From the NCBI GenBank assembly GCA_000716465.1, contig JNWL01000004.1, forward strand, positions 151,495-215,494: a DNA stretch of 64,000 nucleotides, given 5' to 3'. Of this stretch, positions 54,993-63,473 are shown piece after piece; the first letter of the stretch is position 1; the number at the start of each line of letters is the position of its first letter. Source of the DNA: Streptomyces bikiniensis. GTDB taxonomy: Bacteria; Actinomycetota; Actinomycetes; Streptomycetales; Streptomycetaceae. A model generated the notes under the pieces. That model saw only the letters and a list, made by a program, of their open reading frames with translations. It had not been told where the DNA came from and made no database searches. The translations under genes were made by a program, and so were the position numbers.

Positions 54993-55334
54993 TCATTTCG
55001 CCAGAAGGCCTCTGCCCGCGAGGTAGTTGCGCGCCGCGTCCTCCGGAGGCGGCGCCAGCCGTCCACCTGCTCGTCGAGGTGCGCCAGGTCGGCGGTGGAG
55101 GCGGTGTTCAGCGGACCGCGCCGGGTCCAGGGGGGTGAGCAGCCGCTGGGCGCCGAGGAGGAGCGGGTCGGCGGCGAGGAGGAGCCGGAACGGCCCGTGA
55201 CCGAGGCCGCGCGCGGCCTGCCGGGTCCCCTCGGGGACGGCCCGGAGCCGGGCGAGAATCTCCCTCCGGCTGGAGAGGTGGGCGCCGCAGATCCACTCGT
55301 CGGGGGCGAGGCAGTCGTCGGGCGGCGCGGTCAC
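54993..55334 (-). pseudogene. Hypothetical gene with two compensating frameshifts
   Basis: The open frame from GTG 55334 gives 113 codons. Its middle third (about 55035-55110) has almost no G/C at third positions, while a neighbouring frame there reads NTASTADLAHLDEQVDGWRR with 100% GC3. Before and after it the original frame is clearly coding (LLLAADPLLLGAQRLLTPLD; PPEDAARNYLAGRGLLAK). So the natural protein uses three pieces, needing a shift of one base and its reversal. Either a decayed gene or two sequencing errors. No family recognised. Confidence 0.6.
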
Positions 55335-55439
55335 GCTCCGCTTCGAGGCGGTACGGATCCCCCGCGCACCCCGGCCGGGCCCGTTCGGGCCACGGGGGGG
55401 CGAACGGACCGGGAGGGTGCGAGGAGCCGGAAGGCGGAA

Positions 55440-55463
55440 GGCGGCGGCCCGGTGGTCGCCGCC
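55440..55463 (-). terminator. Hairpin after nadE
   Basis: GGCGGCG pairs with CGCCGCC around 10 nt, just downstream of the nadE stop on the minus strand. Confidence 0.45.
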
Positions 55464-55481
55464 CTCCGCCCGTACACCCGC

Positions 55482-56312
55482 TCAGGGAGCGATCGGCAGC
55501 TGCCGCTTGTGTTCGGTGAGCTCGTAGCGGCGGACGATCGCGTCGAAGGCCTCCTGGGAGACCGGCTTGCCCTCCAGGAAGTCGTCGATCTCGTCGTACG
55601 TGACGCCGAGCGCCTCCTCGTCGGGCTTGCCCGGGTCGAGGGTTTCCAGGTCGGCCGTGGGGACCTTCCGCACCAGGCCGTCCGGGGCGCCCAGCTCGGC
55701 GGCGACCGCACGGACGCGCCGCTTGGTCAGGCCGGTCAGCGGGACGACGTCGGCGGCGCCGTCGCCGAACTTGGTGAAGAAGCCGGAGACGGCCTCGGCC
55801 GCCTGGTCGGTGCCGACGACGAGGCCGTTGTGGGCGCCGGCGACCGCGTACTGGGCGATCATCCGCTGGCGGGCCTTGATGTTGCCCTGCACGAAGTCCT
55901 GGTGGTGGGCGTCGCGGAAGGTCACGTCACCGGCGAGGCAGGCCTCCAGGGCCGCGTCGCTCGCCGCCTTCACGTCCACGGTGAGGACCTTGTCGGGGCG
56001 GATGAAGTCGAGGGCGGCCTGCGCGTCCTTCTCGTCGGCCTGGACGCCGTAGGGCAGGCGCATCGCGTAGAAGACGGCGTCGTGGCCGGCGGCGCGGGCG
56101 CGCTCCACGGCGAGCTGGCAGAGCCGGCCGGCGGTGGTGGAGTCGATGCCTCCGCTGATGCCGAGCACGAGCGCGCGCAGCCCGGTGGAGGTGAGGCGCT
56201 CGGTGAGGAAGGCCACCCGGCGCTCGACCTCCGCCGCCGGGTCGAAGGTGCCGGACACCTGGAGGTCCCGGGCGATCTGCTGCTGGAGGGCGGTGGACGC
56301 CGGGTCGGTCAC
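55482..56312 (-). CDS. nadE: NH3-dependent NAD+ synthetase
   Basis: A 276-residue cytoplasmic enzyme starting at GTG 56312. The ATP pyrophosphatase loop [20 protein letters not shown] is near residue 47. Other family motifs are [40 protein letters not shown] and [20 protein letters not shown]. It amidates nicotinic acid adenine dinucleotide to NAD+. It lacks the N-terminal glutaminase domain and so uses free ammonia, as in E. coli NadE. Monocistronic; a TAGAGT -10-like box lies upstream on the minus strand near 56400. Confidence 0.95.
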   Translation of the reverse strand: MTDPASTALQQQIARDLQVSGTFDPAAEVERRVAFLTERLTSTGLRALVLGISGGIDSTTAGRLCQLAVERARAAGHDAVFYAMRLPYGVQADEKDAQAALDFIRPDKVLTVDVKAASDAALEACLAGDVTFRDAHHQDFVQGNIKARQRMIAQYAVAGAHNGLVVGTDQAAEAVSGFFTKFGDGAADVVPLTGLTKRRVRAVAAELGAPDGLVRKVPTADLETLDPGKPDEEALGVTYDEIDDFLEGKPVSQEAFDAIVRRYELTEHKRQLPIAP

Positions 56313-56402
56313 GTGAGGTCTCCTCGTCGGGGGTCGTTCGCTCGTACGACGCGCGGGGCTCGTACTCGCTTGGTACGGGTGTTGTTGCGGGAACCGACTC
56401 TA

Positions 56403-56445
56403 CGCACCGGGGCGCCGTGCCGCCGCCCCGCACCGCCCCGGTGCG
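56403..56445 (-). terminator. Inverted repeat after the STAND regulator gene
   Basis: CGCACCGGGGC and GCCCCGGTGCG (11 bp, perfect) are separated by 21 nt, downstream of the STAND gene and upstream of nadE. It may terminate the former. The 260-bp gap shows no gene. Confidence 0.5.
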
Positions 56446-56572
56446 TTTCGGCAGGTGGGCGGCGTGTGCGGGCGTGACGGCGGTGCCGACGGCGGCCGGT
56501 GGCGTGTGCCGGCCCCGTGTCGCGGATGTCCCGGTCCGCCGGGTTCAAACGCGCCGGACGCCGCCGGACGCG

Positions 56573-58732
56573 TCAGTCGTGCTGCCCTGGGCCGCGCAGG
56601 GCGCGGTCGAGGCCGTCCTGCGGGAGGCCGGTGAGGGCCCGGACGAAGATCTCCTCGTAGGCGGGCCCGCCGATCGAGGCTCGGACCGTGTCCGTGTACT
56701 TCTCGTGCAGGGCCCGCAGGCCGGGCAGGCCGCGCCGGGGCTGGCCGGTGGAGCGCCAGTACGCCTCCCCGGTGCCGGAGACGTCCGCGGCGCGCTCGCC
56801 CTCGCCGGCCGCCGCGAGGGCGGTGGCCAGGACGTCGAGGCCGAGGGCGACGCCGAGGCTCGCGCCGAGGCGACGGGTGCCTTCGAGCATGGCGCGGGCG
56901 TGGCCGGAGGCGGCGACCGGGTCGCCCTCCAGGAGGCCGGTGAGGGCGAGCTGGTACTCCAGTGCGGTGCGGGTCCAGTGCTCGTCGAGCTCCTCGCACA
57001 GGGCGCGCAGCCGGAGCGCCTTCTCCCGGGCCTCCGCGAGCCGGCCGAGGCCGGTGAGGGCGAAGACCCGCACCAGGTGGCAGCGGAGCCGGGCGGCGGA
57101 GTCGGCGGGCCCGCCGCGGGCGGCGTCGAGGACGTGGCCCACGACGACGTGGGCGGCCGTCGGCCGGCCGGTGGTGAGGGCGAGGAGGCCGGCGAGGGCG
57201 GCGGCGTCGAGGGTGAGGTCGCCGGGCCGGTCGCGCCCGGCCCCGGCACCGGGCCCGGTCGCGCTACCGGCTCCGGTTTCCGCTCCGGCCCCGGTTTCCG
57301 CTCCGGCTCCGGCCGGTTCGGCGTACTCCGCGTGCCGGGCCTCGCGGGCGCACCGCTCGCTGATGTCCTGGGCGGGCCCGAACTCGCCCTGGAGGACGAG
57401 GGTGACGCCGAGGGCCCACAGGGCGCGGGCCCGGACGCGGCCGCGGGCCTCGCTGAGGAGCAGGGCCTGTTCGAGGCCGTCGCGGGCCTCGCGGAGGCGG
57501 CCGCGGCAGGACCAGGCGAAGGCGACGGAGCCGACGAGGTCGAGGGCCGCGTCGGGGTCGGTCCGCAGGAGCCGGTCCAGGGCGGTGCGCAGATCGGTGT
57601 GGTGGGCGTCGACGGTGCGGTACCAGCGGAGCTGGCGGGCGCCGTGCCACTCGGTCTCGGCCCGGCGGGCCAGGCCCCGGAAGTGGGCGGCGTGCCGGTC
57701 GGCGACGGCCGCGGCCTCGCCGGTGCGGTCCAGCCAGGTCGCCCCGTACTCGCGGATCGTGTCGAGCATCCGGTGGCGCCCGGCGGCGTCGGGCGGGCGG
57801 ATCACGGAGGCGCGGACGAGTCCGTCGAGCGCCTCCGGCAGGGTCGCGCGGTCCAGCGGGCCGCCGGCGCACACGGCGGTCGCGGAGACGAGGTCGAAGG
57901 GGCCGCGGAAGACGGAGAGCCGGGCCCAGAGGAGGCGTTCGAGCGGGGTGCTCAGCTCGTGGCTCCAGCCGATGGCGGCGCGCAGGGTCTGGTGGCGGCT
58001 GGGCCAGACGCGCTCGGTGTGGGCGAGCAGGTCGAAGCGGGCGCCGGGCGCGGCGTCGAGGCGGGAGCCGAGCTGGTCGCGCACGGCCTCGGCGCCCTGG
58101 AGGCGGATCTGGGCGGCGGCGAGTTCGAGGGCCAGCGGGATGCCCTCCAGGCGTACGCAGATCTCCCCGGCGGGTCCGGCGGCGGGGAAGTCCTCCCCGG
58201 CGGCGCGGCGGAGCAGGGCCAGGGCGTCCGGTCCGGCGGGCGGCAGCGGGTCGAGGGCGATCGTCTCCTCGCCCGCGACGCCGAGGGGGCGGCGGCTGGT
58301 GGCGAGGACGGTGAGTCCGGGGGCGGCGGCGAGGAGTTCGGCGACGAGCCGGGCGCAGGGCTCGGCCAGGTGCTCGCAGGAGTCCAGGACGAGCAGCAGC
58401 CGGTCGTCGGCGAGCCGGCGGCAGAGCCCGGTGGCGGCTGTGCCGGGGGTGTGGTCGGCGAGGTCCACGGAGTCGGCGACGAGCGCGACGAGCAGCCGCT
58501 CGCCGTCGAGCTGGCCGAGGTCGGTCCACCAGGCGCCGTCCGGGTACCGCTCGGCGGCCCGGTGCGCGGCGCGCAGCGCGAGCCGGGTCTTCCCGACTCC
58601 CCCGACGCCGGTCACGGTGACGAGGCGGTGCTCCGCCAACGCGGCGGAGACGCGCTCCAGTTCCGTGCGGCGTCCCACGAAACCGGGGTTCTCGTCCGGC
58701 AGATGTCCACGCACGGAAGCAGTGTCCCTCAT
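56573..58732 (-). CDS. STAND-type NB-ARC regulator (AfsR-related, no DNA-binding domain)
   Basis: A 719-residue protein with an NB-ARC ATPase: Walker A GVGGVGKTR (42-50), Walker B RLLLVLDSCEHL, and LATSRRPLGVAGE. A winged-helix-like connector (about 270-350) and a TPR-like helical C-terminus (about 380-719) follow. A Gly/Ala/Glu/Thr repeat (near residues 490-515) sits between TPR segments. AfsR/SARP and LuxR relatives share this core, but neither an N-terminal SARP nor a C-terminal LuxR HTH is present. It likely acts as a signalling switch through partner proteins. Confidence 0.85.
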   Translation of the reverse strand: MRDTASVRGHLPDENPGFVGRRTELERVSAALAEHRLVTVTGVGGVGKTRLALRAAHRAAERYPDGAWWTDLGQLDGERLLVALVADSVDLADHTPGTAATGLCRRLADDRLLLVLDSCEHLAEPCARLVAELLAAAPGLTVLATSRRPLGVAGEETIALDPLPPAGPDALALLRRAAGEDFPAAGPAGEICVRLEGIPLALELAAAQIRLQGAEAVRDQLGSRLDAAPGARFDLLAHTERVWPSRHQTLRAAIGWSHELSTPLERLLWARLSVFRGPFDLVSATAVCAGGPLDRATLPEALDGLVRASVIRPPDAAGRHRMLDTIREYGATWLDRTGEAAAVADRHAAHFRGLARRAETEWHGARQLRWYRTVDAHHTDLRTALDRLLRTDPDAALDLVGSVAFAWSCRGRLREARDGLEQALLLSEARGRVRARALWALGVTLVLQGEFGPAQDISERCAREARHAEYAEPAGAGAETGAGAETGAGSATGPGAGAGRDRPGDLTLDAAALAGLLALTTGRPTAAHVVVGHVLDAARGGPADSAARLRCHLVRVFALTGLGRLAEAREKALRLRALCEELDEHWTRTALEYQLALTGLLEGDPVAASGHARAMLEGTRRLGASLGVALGLDVLATALAAAGEGERAADVSGTGEAYWRSTGQPRRGLPGLRALHEKYTDTVRASIGGPAYEEIFVRALTGLPQDGLDRALRGPGQHD

Positions 58733-58805
58733 ATGTCCCTCGAACGGGTGGGCGCGGCGGCTTCGTTACGCGGCCACGACCACGGGCGGCTACGACCAGG
58801 GGCGC

Positions 58806-59006
58806 CTACCCGCCCTCCTCGACCGTGACGACGACCGAGTGCCACCCCTGGGCCCCGTCGGGCATCGTCCCGGTGCGCCGTTCGGGCTGGGTGGCGCCGG
58901 TGCCGCCGGTGGCGCGGACGGTGAGGGTGTGGCGGCCGGGGGTCGCCTCCCATTCGACACGGACCGCCTCCCGGATGGGTGCTTTCGGGGTGTTCTCGGG
59001 GTCCCT
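58806..59006 (-). pseudogene. C-terminal remnant of a molybdopterin (sulfite oxidase-type) oxidoreductase
   Basis: The minus frame open from 59006 to the TAG at 58806 encodes about 66 residues including VRVEWEATPGRHTLTVRATG, GTGATQPERR and GWHSVVVTVEE. This is the last strand region of the dimerisation domain of sulfite-oxidase-like Mo enzymes. A TGA directly upstream ends the frame and no start codon or catalytic domain exists nearby. It is a leftover of a deleted gene between the STAND and sigma genes. Confidence 0.7.
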
Positions 59007-59023
59007 TCACCCACGGGAGGGAC

Positions 59024-59051
59024 CCCGCCCCGTCAGCCGTGACGGGGCGGG
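59024..59051 (-). terminator. Terminator overlapping the sigma factor stop codon
   Basis: CCCGCCCCGTCA and TGACGGGGCGGG form a perfect 12-bp stem with a 4-nt loop. One arm contains the sigma gene stop codon and the other its last codons, so the hairpin starts inside the coding sequence. Confidence 0.75.
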
Positions 59052-59995
59052 CCCTGAGGGGCGTCGGGGAACTCCCCCACCCAGGGCCACAGCTTCTCCG
59101 GGTTGCGGACCGCCCAGATCCGGACGACGCGCCCCCCGGCGACGTCGAACGAGGCCACGGTCGCGACGACGCCCTCGCGCAGGGCCACCAGGCCGGGTGC
59201 GCCGTTGACCGACCGCTCCAGGAGTTCGAGCCCGGGGGCCCTGTCCGCGATGGCGACCATGTACTGGGCGATGCGCGCGCCGCCCTCGACCGGGCGCAGC
59301 ACGGTGCCCACCATGCCGCCACCGTCGGCGGTCATCACGGCGCCCGGGTCGAGGAGGCCCACGAGGGCCGGGACGTCCCTACTCTCCCACGCCTCCTTGA
59401 CGCGCCGGACCACGTCGGGCCGGCCGGTCGCCGGCACCGGGCCGGACGCGGTGTCCACCCGCCGCCGGGCGGAGGAGGCCAGCTGCTTGCAGGCGGCGGG
59501 GGTCCGGCCGAGGACGCCGGCGATCTCGGCGAACGGGTACCGGAAGACGTCGTGCAGGACGAACGCCACCCGCTCGGCGGGCGTCATCGACTCCAGGACG
59601 ACGAGGAAGGCCATGGAGACCGACTCGTCCAGGACGATCCGGTCGGCGGGGTCCGCGGGACCGGCGGAGGCGCCCGCGCGGTCCCACTCGGCGCGGTCGG
59701 GCAGCGGCTCGGGGAGCCAGGCGCCGACGTAGCGTTCGCGGCGGGCCCGTGCCGAGCCGAGCAGGTCCAGGCAGATGCGGCCGGTCACCGTCGTCAGCCA
59801 GGCCCCCGGCGACAGGATCTCCTCCCGCCGGCTCCTCGGCAGCCCGTACCAGCGCGCGTAGGCGTCCTGCACGGCGTCCTCGGCCTCGGTCACCGAACCG
59901 AGCAGCCGGTAGGCGACGTTGATCAGCCGGCCCCGTTCACCGGCCGTGTCGTCCCCGCCGTCCGTGCCGACCGTGCCCGTCCCGGCGGTCCCCAT
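59033..59995 (-). CDS. ECF41-type RNA polymerase sigma factor with SnoaL-like C-terminal domain
   Basis: A 320-residue sigma factor. Region 2 (NVAYRLLGSVTEAEDAVQDA) and region 4 (MTPAERVAFVLHDVFRYPFA, then EIAGVLGRTPAACKQLASSA) are followed by a C-terminal SnoaL-like domain (about 205-310) with the ADGGG and NPEKL motifs typical of ECF41. In that group the C-terminal domain replaces an anti-sigma factor and tunes activity. The usual COE-type partner (carboxymuconolactone decarboxylase, oxidoreductase or epimerase) is not adjacent; a small membrane protein gene lies divergent. ATG 59995. Confidence 0.92.
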   Translation of the reverse strand: MGTAGTGTVGTDGGDDTAGERGRLINVAYRLLGSVTEAEDAVQDAYARWYGLPRSRREEILSPGAWLTTVTGRICLDLLGSARARRERYVGAWLPEPLPDRAEWDRAGASAGPADPADRIVLDESVSMAFLVVLESMTPAERVAFVLHDVFRYPFAEIAGVLGRTPAACKQLASSARRRVDTASGPVPATGRPDVVRRVKEAWESRDVPALVGLLDPGAVMTADGGGMVGTVLRPVEGGARIAQYMVAIADRAPGLELLERSVNGAPGLVALREGVVATVASFDVAGGRVVRIWAVRNPEKLWPWVGEFPDAPQGPPRHG

Positions 59996-60112
59996 GCTCC
60001 GGCCGTCCCCCTCGTCGTACCTTCGCGGGCCCTCGCCTTACCTTTCGCAGGCCTGCTCCGTCGAACAGGTGAGACCTTATCGATCCACTGCCCGAGGGCG
60101 GGAAGCCCGGGG

Positions 60113-60144
60113 CGGAAACCCGGAAACCCGGAAAACCGGAAAAG
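60113..60144. repeat. Four tandem 8-bp repeats before the small membrane protein gene
   Basis: CGGAAACC twice, then CGGAAAAC and CGGAAAAG. They end 11 bp before ATG 60156 and supply its ribosome site (GGAAAAGGGG). Confidence 0.7.
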
Positions 60145-60155
60145 GGGACTGTGAC

Positions 60156-60524
60156 ATGGCCACCCAGGCGACGGCACGCACGGAGCGCGGCTTCTCCTTC
60201 CTGAGGACCGCGATCGCCCTGCAGACCCTGACGCTCTTCCTCCAGGCGGTCTCCGCCGGGCTGCTGCTGACCTCGTCCTCCGGGGGGACGCTGCACGACG
60301 TCGGGGCCCGGGTGATGTACGGGGCGTCGATGCTGTACGTGCTCGCCGCGGTGCTGGCGTGGAAGCCGGGCGGCGGCTCGCTCCGGCCCGTGTGGCACGC
60401 GTCGGGCTTCCTCGCCCTCGCCTCGGTCCAGGTCGTGGTCGGCATCGCCCACGTCCCGGCGGTCCACGTCCCGCTGGGCGTCCTGATGTTCGGCCTGAGC
60501 GCGCTGGCGCTGGCCCGGCGCTAA
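60156..60524 (+). CDS. Small integral membrane protein (DUF6220-like)
   Basis: A 122-residue protein starting at ATG 60156. Four membrane segments are predicted: about 18-38, 50-68, 82-98 and 103-120. FLRTAIALQTLTLFLQAVSA and a buried HASGFLALASVQVVVGIAHV stretch give it the look of DUF6220 proteins. Unknown function. It is divergent from the ECF41 sigma factor gene and may be its target, since this group often regulates a neighbour. Confidence 0.7.
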   Translation: MATQATARTERGFSFLRTAIALQTLTLFLQAVSAGLLLTSSSGGTLHDVGARVMYGASMLYVLAAVLAWKPGGGSLRPVWHASGFLALASVQVVVGIAHVPAVHVPLGVLMFGLSALALARR

Positions 60525-60612
60525 GGGGCGTCCCTCGGTGACCCCGGCGGCGGCCGTGAGGGACCTGCCGGTCCTGAGCGGATTCATGAGGATCACCCCA
60601 GGGGGTCTTTCG

Positions 60613-60630
60613 GCCGGGCCCCGGCCCGGC
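60613..60630 (-). terminator. Hairpin below the decayed ATPase gene
   Basis: GCCGGGCC and GGCCCGGC (8 bp, perfect) flank 2 nt, 7 bp past the pseudogene stop on the minus strand. It may also stop transcription from the membrane protein gene. Confidence 0.5.
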
Positions 60631-60636
60631 GCTTGC

Positions 60637-60940
60637 TCAGTGGTGGAGGATCTCGGAGAGGGGGTCCTCGGCGCGCTCGCTGCGCGGGGCGGTCGGAGAA
60701 CTCCTCCGGAGGCGTCGCCTCGGCGATGCTCCCGCCGGCCCCGGGGCCGCCGGTTCGCGCCCCCCCGGCCGACAGGGGCCGTCCGTCGACGACGGTCTCG
60801 CCCCGGTGGACCGTCGAGGGCGACGGAGCGCAGGACGTGCGGGGTGCCGAAGTGCTTGTCGGCCCCGCGCGGCACCACGGCGGCACCACGGGTGCGTCGC
60901 CGCCGTCCGGGACGGGCACGGCACCCTCCTGGGTCACGCC
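60637..60940 (-). pseudogene. Decayed glutamate-type ABC transporter ATPase (GluA/GlnQ-like)
   Basis: Pieces of a polar amino acid ABC ATPase are spread over three minus-strand frames. They are DKHFGTPHVLRSVALD (typical start), HRGETVVDGRPLS, GSIAEATPPEEFSD and APRSERAEDPLSEILHH ending at the TGA at 60637. These match the beginning (HKHFG-LHVLR, HRGE-VVV) and the end (EE-PPEEF, PRSERA-DFLS-ILHH) of GluA-like proteins. The Walker A, signature and Walker B regions (about 170 residues) are gone and at least two frameshifts separate the pieces. Confidence 0.72.
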
Positions 60941-61195
60941 CCCGCTTCGGGTCGCCGCGCCCGCCGCTCCGGGGCATGCCCCCGCTCGCCTGCCCCCTCC
61001 TCGGGTTCATGCTCCGCCCTCCGCGGGAGCCGCGCACGCCGGGCCCGCGCACGCCGGACCCGTGCGCGCCGGGCGGGGGCGTACGGAGGGTGAGGGGGCG
61101 GTCCCGGAGGCGTGACCGGCGGTCCGAGCCTGCGCGCGCGGCGGCTCCTTGGCCGACACTGGGGGTGGGAGTCGAGTGTGCGAGGAGGGACCGCC

Positions 61196-61654
61196 ATGAG
61201 CAGTGCCACGCCCAAGGTCAGCACGTTGCCCCCGGAGCACCGGGAGCGCCTGATGGCCTTCGCCGAGGACGTGTACTTCGAGTCCGGCCACCGCCTCTTC
61301 GAGGAGCAGCAGCACGCCGATCGCTTCTGGATCGTGAAGACCGGCGCGGTGACGCTCGACGCGCGGGTGCCGGGGCGCGGGTCGCCCGTGATCGAGACCC
61401 TGCACCACGGCGAGCTGGTCGGTCTCTCCTGGATGTTCCCGCCGTACCTGTGCCAGTCGGGGGCCGAGGCGATGACGCCGGTGCGGGCGTACGAGTTCAA
61501 CGCCCCGGCCGTCCGGTCGATGTGCCGCTCCGACCCGGAGTTCGGCGCCTCGGTCCTGTTCTGGCTGGGCTCGGTCCTGGCGCACCGCCTCCAGGTGACC
61601 CGGGTGCGGCTCCTGGACCTGTACGCCCCGCACGGGAGCGGGATCATGGCCTGA
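61196..61654 (+). CDS. Cyclic nucleotide-binding domain protein (Crp-like, no HTH)
   Basis: A 152-residue protein starting at ATG 61196 after GAGGAGGG. Residues 10-130 form the jelly-roll of the Crp/Fnr sensor domain (FAEDVYFESGHRLFEEQQHA, HGELVGLSWMFPPYLCQSGA). The phosphate-binding cassette is not standard (GELVGLSWM), so the ligand may not be cAMP. No DNA-binding domain follows, so it must act by protein contacts. It precedes the fused carboxyltransferase gene by 120 bp. Confidence 0.82.
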   Translation: MSSATPKVSTLPPEHRERLMAFAEDVYFESGHRLFEEQQHADRFWIVKTGAVTLDARVPGRGSPVIETLHHGELVGLSWMFPPYLCQSGAEAMTPVRAYEFNAPAVRSMCRSDPEFGASVLFWLGSVLAHRLQVTRVRLLDLYAPHGSGIMA

Positions 61655-61774
61655 GGGCCGGGCCAGGCGGGGCCGCCCCGGGGCGGCGGCGGACCGGGCG
61701 GTACGGTGGGGACGCACCGCTGCTCCACCCGTACGCGTTCCCCGTACGCACCGGCGACCGGCTGCGAGGCCCGC

Positions 61775-63148
61775 ATGAGCGACCCGACGACGGCACGCGG
61801 GGCGATCGCCCTGGTGGCCGACGAGTTCACCGAACTCCCCTTCGACGAGGGTCCTTTGGCCGACGACGGGCCGATCGGCTGGCCCGGCTACTCCGCCGCG
61901 CACGCGCGTGCCGCCGCCCGGACCGGCGAGAGCGAGTCGGTGGTCTGCGGAACGGGCTCGGTGGGAGGGGTGGAGGCGGTCCTCATCTCGTTCGAGTTCC
62001 GGTTCCTCGGCGGTTCCCTCGGGGAGCGGACGGGGGCGCGGGCCGTCGCGGCCCACGCCCTGGCCCGGGAGCGGCGGCTGCCCGTGGTGGTCCTGCCGGC
62101 CACCGGCGGCAGCCGGATGCACGAGGGGATGCGGGCCCTGCTCCAGCTCCAGGTCCTGGCCCGCGAGTCGGAGCTGACCCGGGCCGCCGGGCTGCCGCAG
62201 ATCGCGGTCCTGCGGGACCCGACGACCGGGGGCGGCTGGGCCACGCTCGGCGCGGGCTCCGACGTCGTCCTGGCCCTGCCCGGCGCGCAGGTCGCCTTCG
62301 CCGGGTCGCGGGTGCGCCCGCCGGACGCGGACCCGGCCGCGTACACCGCCGAGGCGCAGCTCGCGCACGGCCACGTCGACGCGCTCGTGCCGCCGGACGC
62401 GCTGCGCGCCGTCCTCGGGCGCTGGCTGTCCCTGCTCACCCGTCCGGCCGAGGGCCCGGTCGCGCCGCCGTACGCGCTCGGGGACCCCGGCGCGGCGCCC
62501 GCCGCGAGCGGCCGGGAGGCGGTGGCACGGGCCCGGCGCCCGGACCGGCCCCGGGCCGGCGCGTACCTCGACGCCCACTTCACCCTCCGCGAGGAGATCT
62601 CCGGCGACCGCTGCGGCGGCGTCGACCCGGGGACGCGGTGCGGCTTCGGGCGGCTTCCGGACGGGCGGACCGTCGCCTACGCCGCGCAGTGCGGCACCGC
62701 GACCCGTCCGGCGGGCTTCCGGACCGCCGCCCGGCTGGTGCGCCTCGCCGGGCGCCTCGGCATCCCGGTGCTCACCCTGGTCGACACCCCGGGGGCCGCC
62801 AACGACGCGGAGGCGGAGCGTTCGGGCGCGGGCAGCGCGATCGCGGACCTGTTCGCCGCCGTCGCCGGCGCGCGCACCCCGGTGACCTCGCTGCTCGTCG
62901 GGGAGGGCGGCTCGGGCGGGGCGCTCGCGCTCGCCGCGCCGGGGAACACCTGGACCACCCCGGACGCGTACTTCTCCGTCATCGCGCCCGAGGCCGCCGC
63001 CGCCATCCTCAAGCGCCCGCCCGAGGAGGCCGGGGCGACGGCCGACCAGCTGCGGCTGCGGCCCCGGGACCTGGTCGACCTCGGGATCGCCCGTGGCGTC
63101 GTGGGGCCCCGGCCGGTGTCCCCGGAGGACGTCCGCGACGGCGCATGA
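61775..63148 (+). CDS. Fused acyl-CoA carboxylase carboxyltransferase (AccD/AccA-like)
   Basis: A 457-residue protein starting at ATG 61775 with two crotonase-superfamily halves. The N-terminal AccD-like half (about 1-240) contains LISFEFRFLGGSLGERTGAR and LPATGGSRMHEGMRALLQLQ; the AccA-like half (about 270-450) has LTLVDTPGAANDAEAERSGA and SLLVGEGGSGGALALAAPGN. It would move a carboxyl group from carboxybiotin to an acyl-CoA. No biotin carboxylase or carrier gene is adjacent. Its place after a Crp-like sensor is suggestive but unproven. Malonate decarboxylase-type carboxyl transferase is an alternative. Confidence 0.82.
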   Translation: MSDPTTARGAIALVADEFTELPFDEGPLADDGPIGWPGYSAAHARAAARTGESESVVCGTGSVGGVEAVLISFEFRFLGGSLGERTGARAVAAHALARERRLPVVVLPATGGSRMHEGMRALLQLQVLARESELTRAAGLPQIAVLRDPTTGGGWATLGAGSDVVLALPGAQVAFAGSRVRPPDADPAAYTAEAQLAHGHVDALVPPDALRAVLGRWLSLLTRPAEGPVAPPYALGDPGAAPAASGREAVARARRPDRPRAGAYLDAHFTLREEISGDRCGGVDPGTRCGFGRLPDGRTVAYAAQCGTATRPAGFRTAARLVRLAGRLGIPVLTLVDTPGAANDAEAERSGAGSAIADLFAAVAGARTPVTSLLVGEGGSGGALALAAPGNTWTTPDAYFSVIAPEAAAAILKRPPEEAGATADQLRLRPRDLVDLGIARGVVGPRPVSPEDVRDGA

Positions 63149-63232
63149 GCGCGGAGGAAGCGGGCAGGGGCGGTGTAGCGGGTCTCCGTGCGGACCGCGC
63201 CGGACGACACCGTGTACGACGGAGGTGACGTC

Positions 63233-63388
63233 ATGGTTCCCCTGCTCCTGGTCCTCCTGGTGATCCTGGTCCTGTTCGGCGCGGGTTTCGCGATCGACGT
63301 GCTCTGGTACATCGCCATCGCCCTGCTGGTGCTGTGGGTGCTCGGCTTCTTCATGCGGAGCGGCAGCGGCCGCTGGTACCGCTGGTGA
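63233..63388 (+). CDS. Small hydrophobic membrane protein, 51 residues
   Basis: Starts at ATG 63233 after GGAGGTGACGTC. Two membrane helices (VPLLLVLLVILVLFGAGF; LWYIAIALLVLWVLGFFM) and a short Ser/Gly/Arg tail, resembling the Lmo0937/hydrophobic stress protein family. Often a general stress gene in Streptomyces. Confidence 0.75.
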   Translation: MVPLLLVLLVILVLFGAGFAIDVLWYIAIALLVLWVLGFFMRSGSGRWYRW

Positions 63389-63397
63389 ACGGAGGTT

Positions 63398-63460
63398 CCG
63401 AAGGGCCTCGTGCCGTGTCCCGGACGATCATCGTCCGGGACACGGCACGAGGCCCTTCGG
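63398..63460. terminator. 63-nt perfect palindrome, bidirectional terminator
   Basis: Two 31-bp arms (left 63398-63428, right 63430-63460) are exact inverted copies around a single C. It lies between the stops of the small hydrophobic protein gene (+) and a convergent gene (-). Stem length and symmetry are exceptional. Confidence 0.88.
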
Positions 63461-63473
63461 TCCGCCGGACCCG

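Noticed and set aside
55095..56477. Plus-strand open frame of 460 codons opposite nadE
   Set aside because: Antisense to an unambiguous nadE gene.
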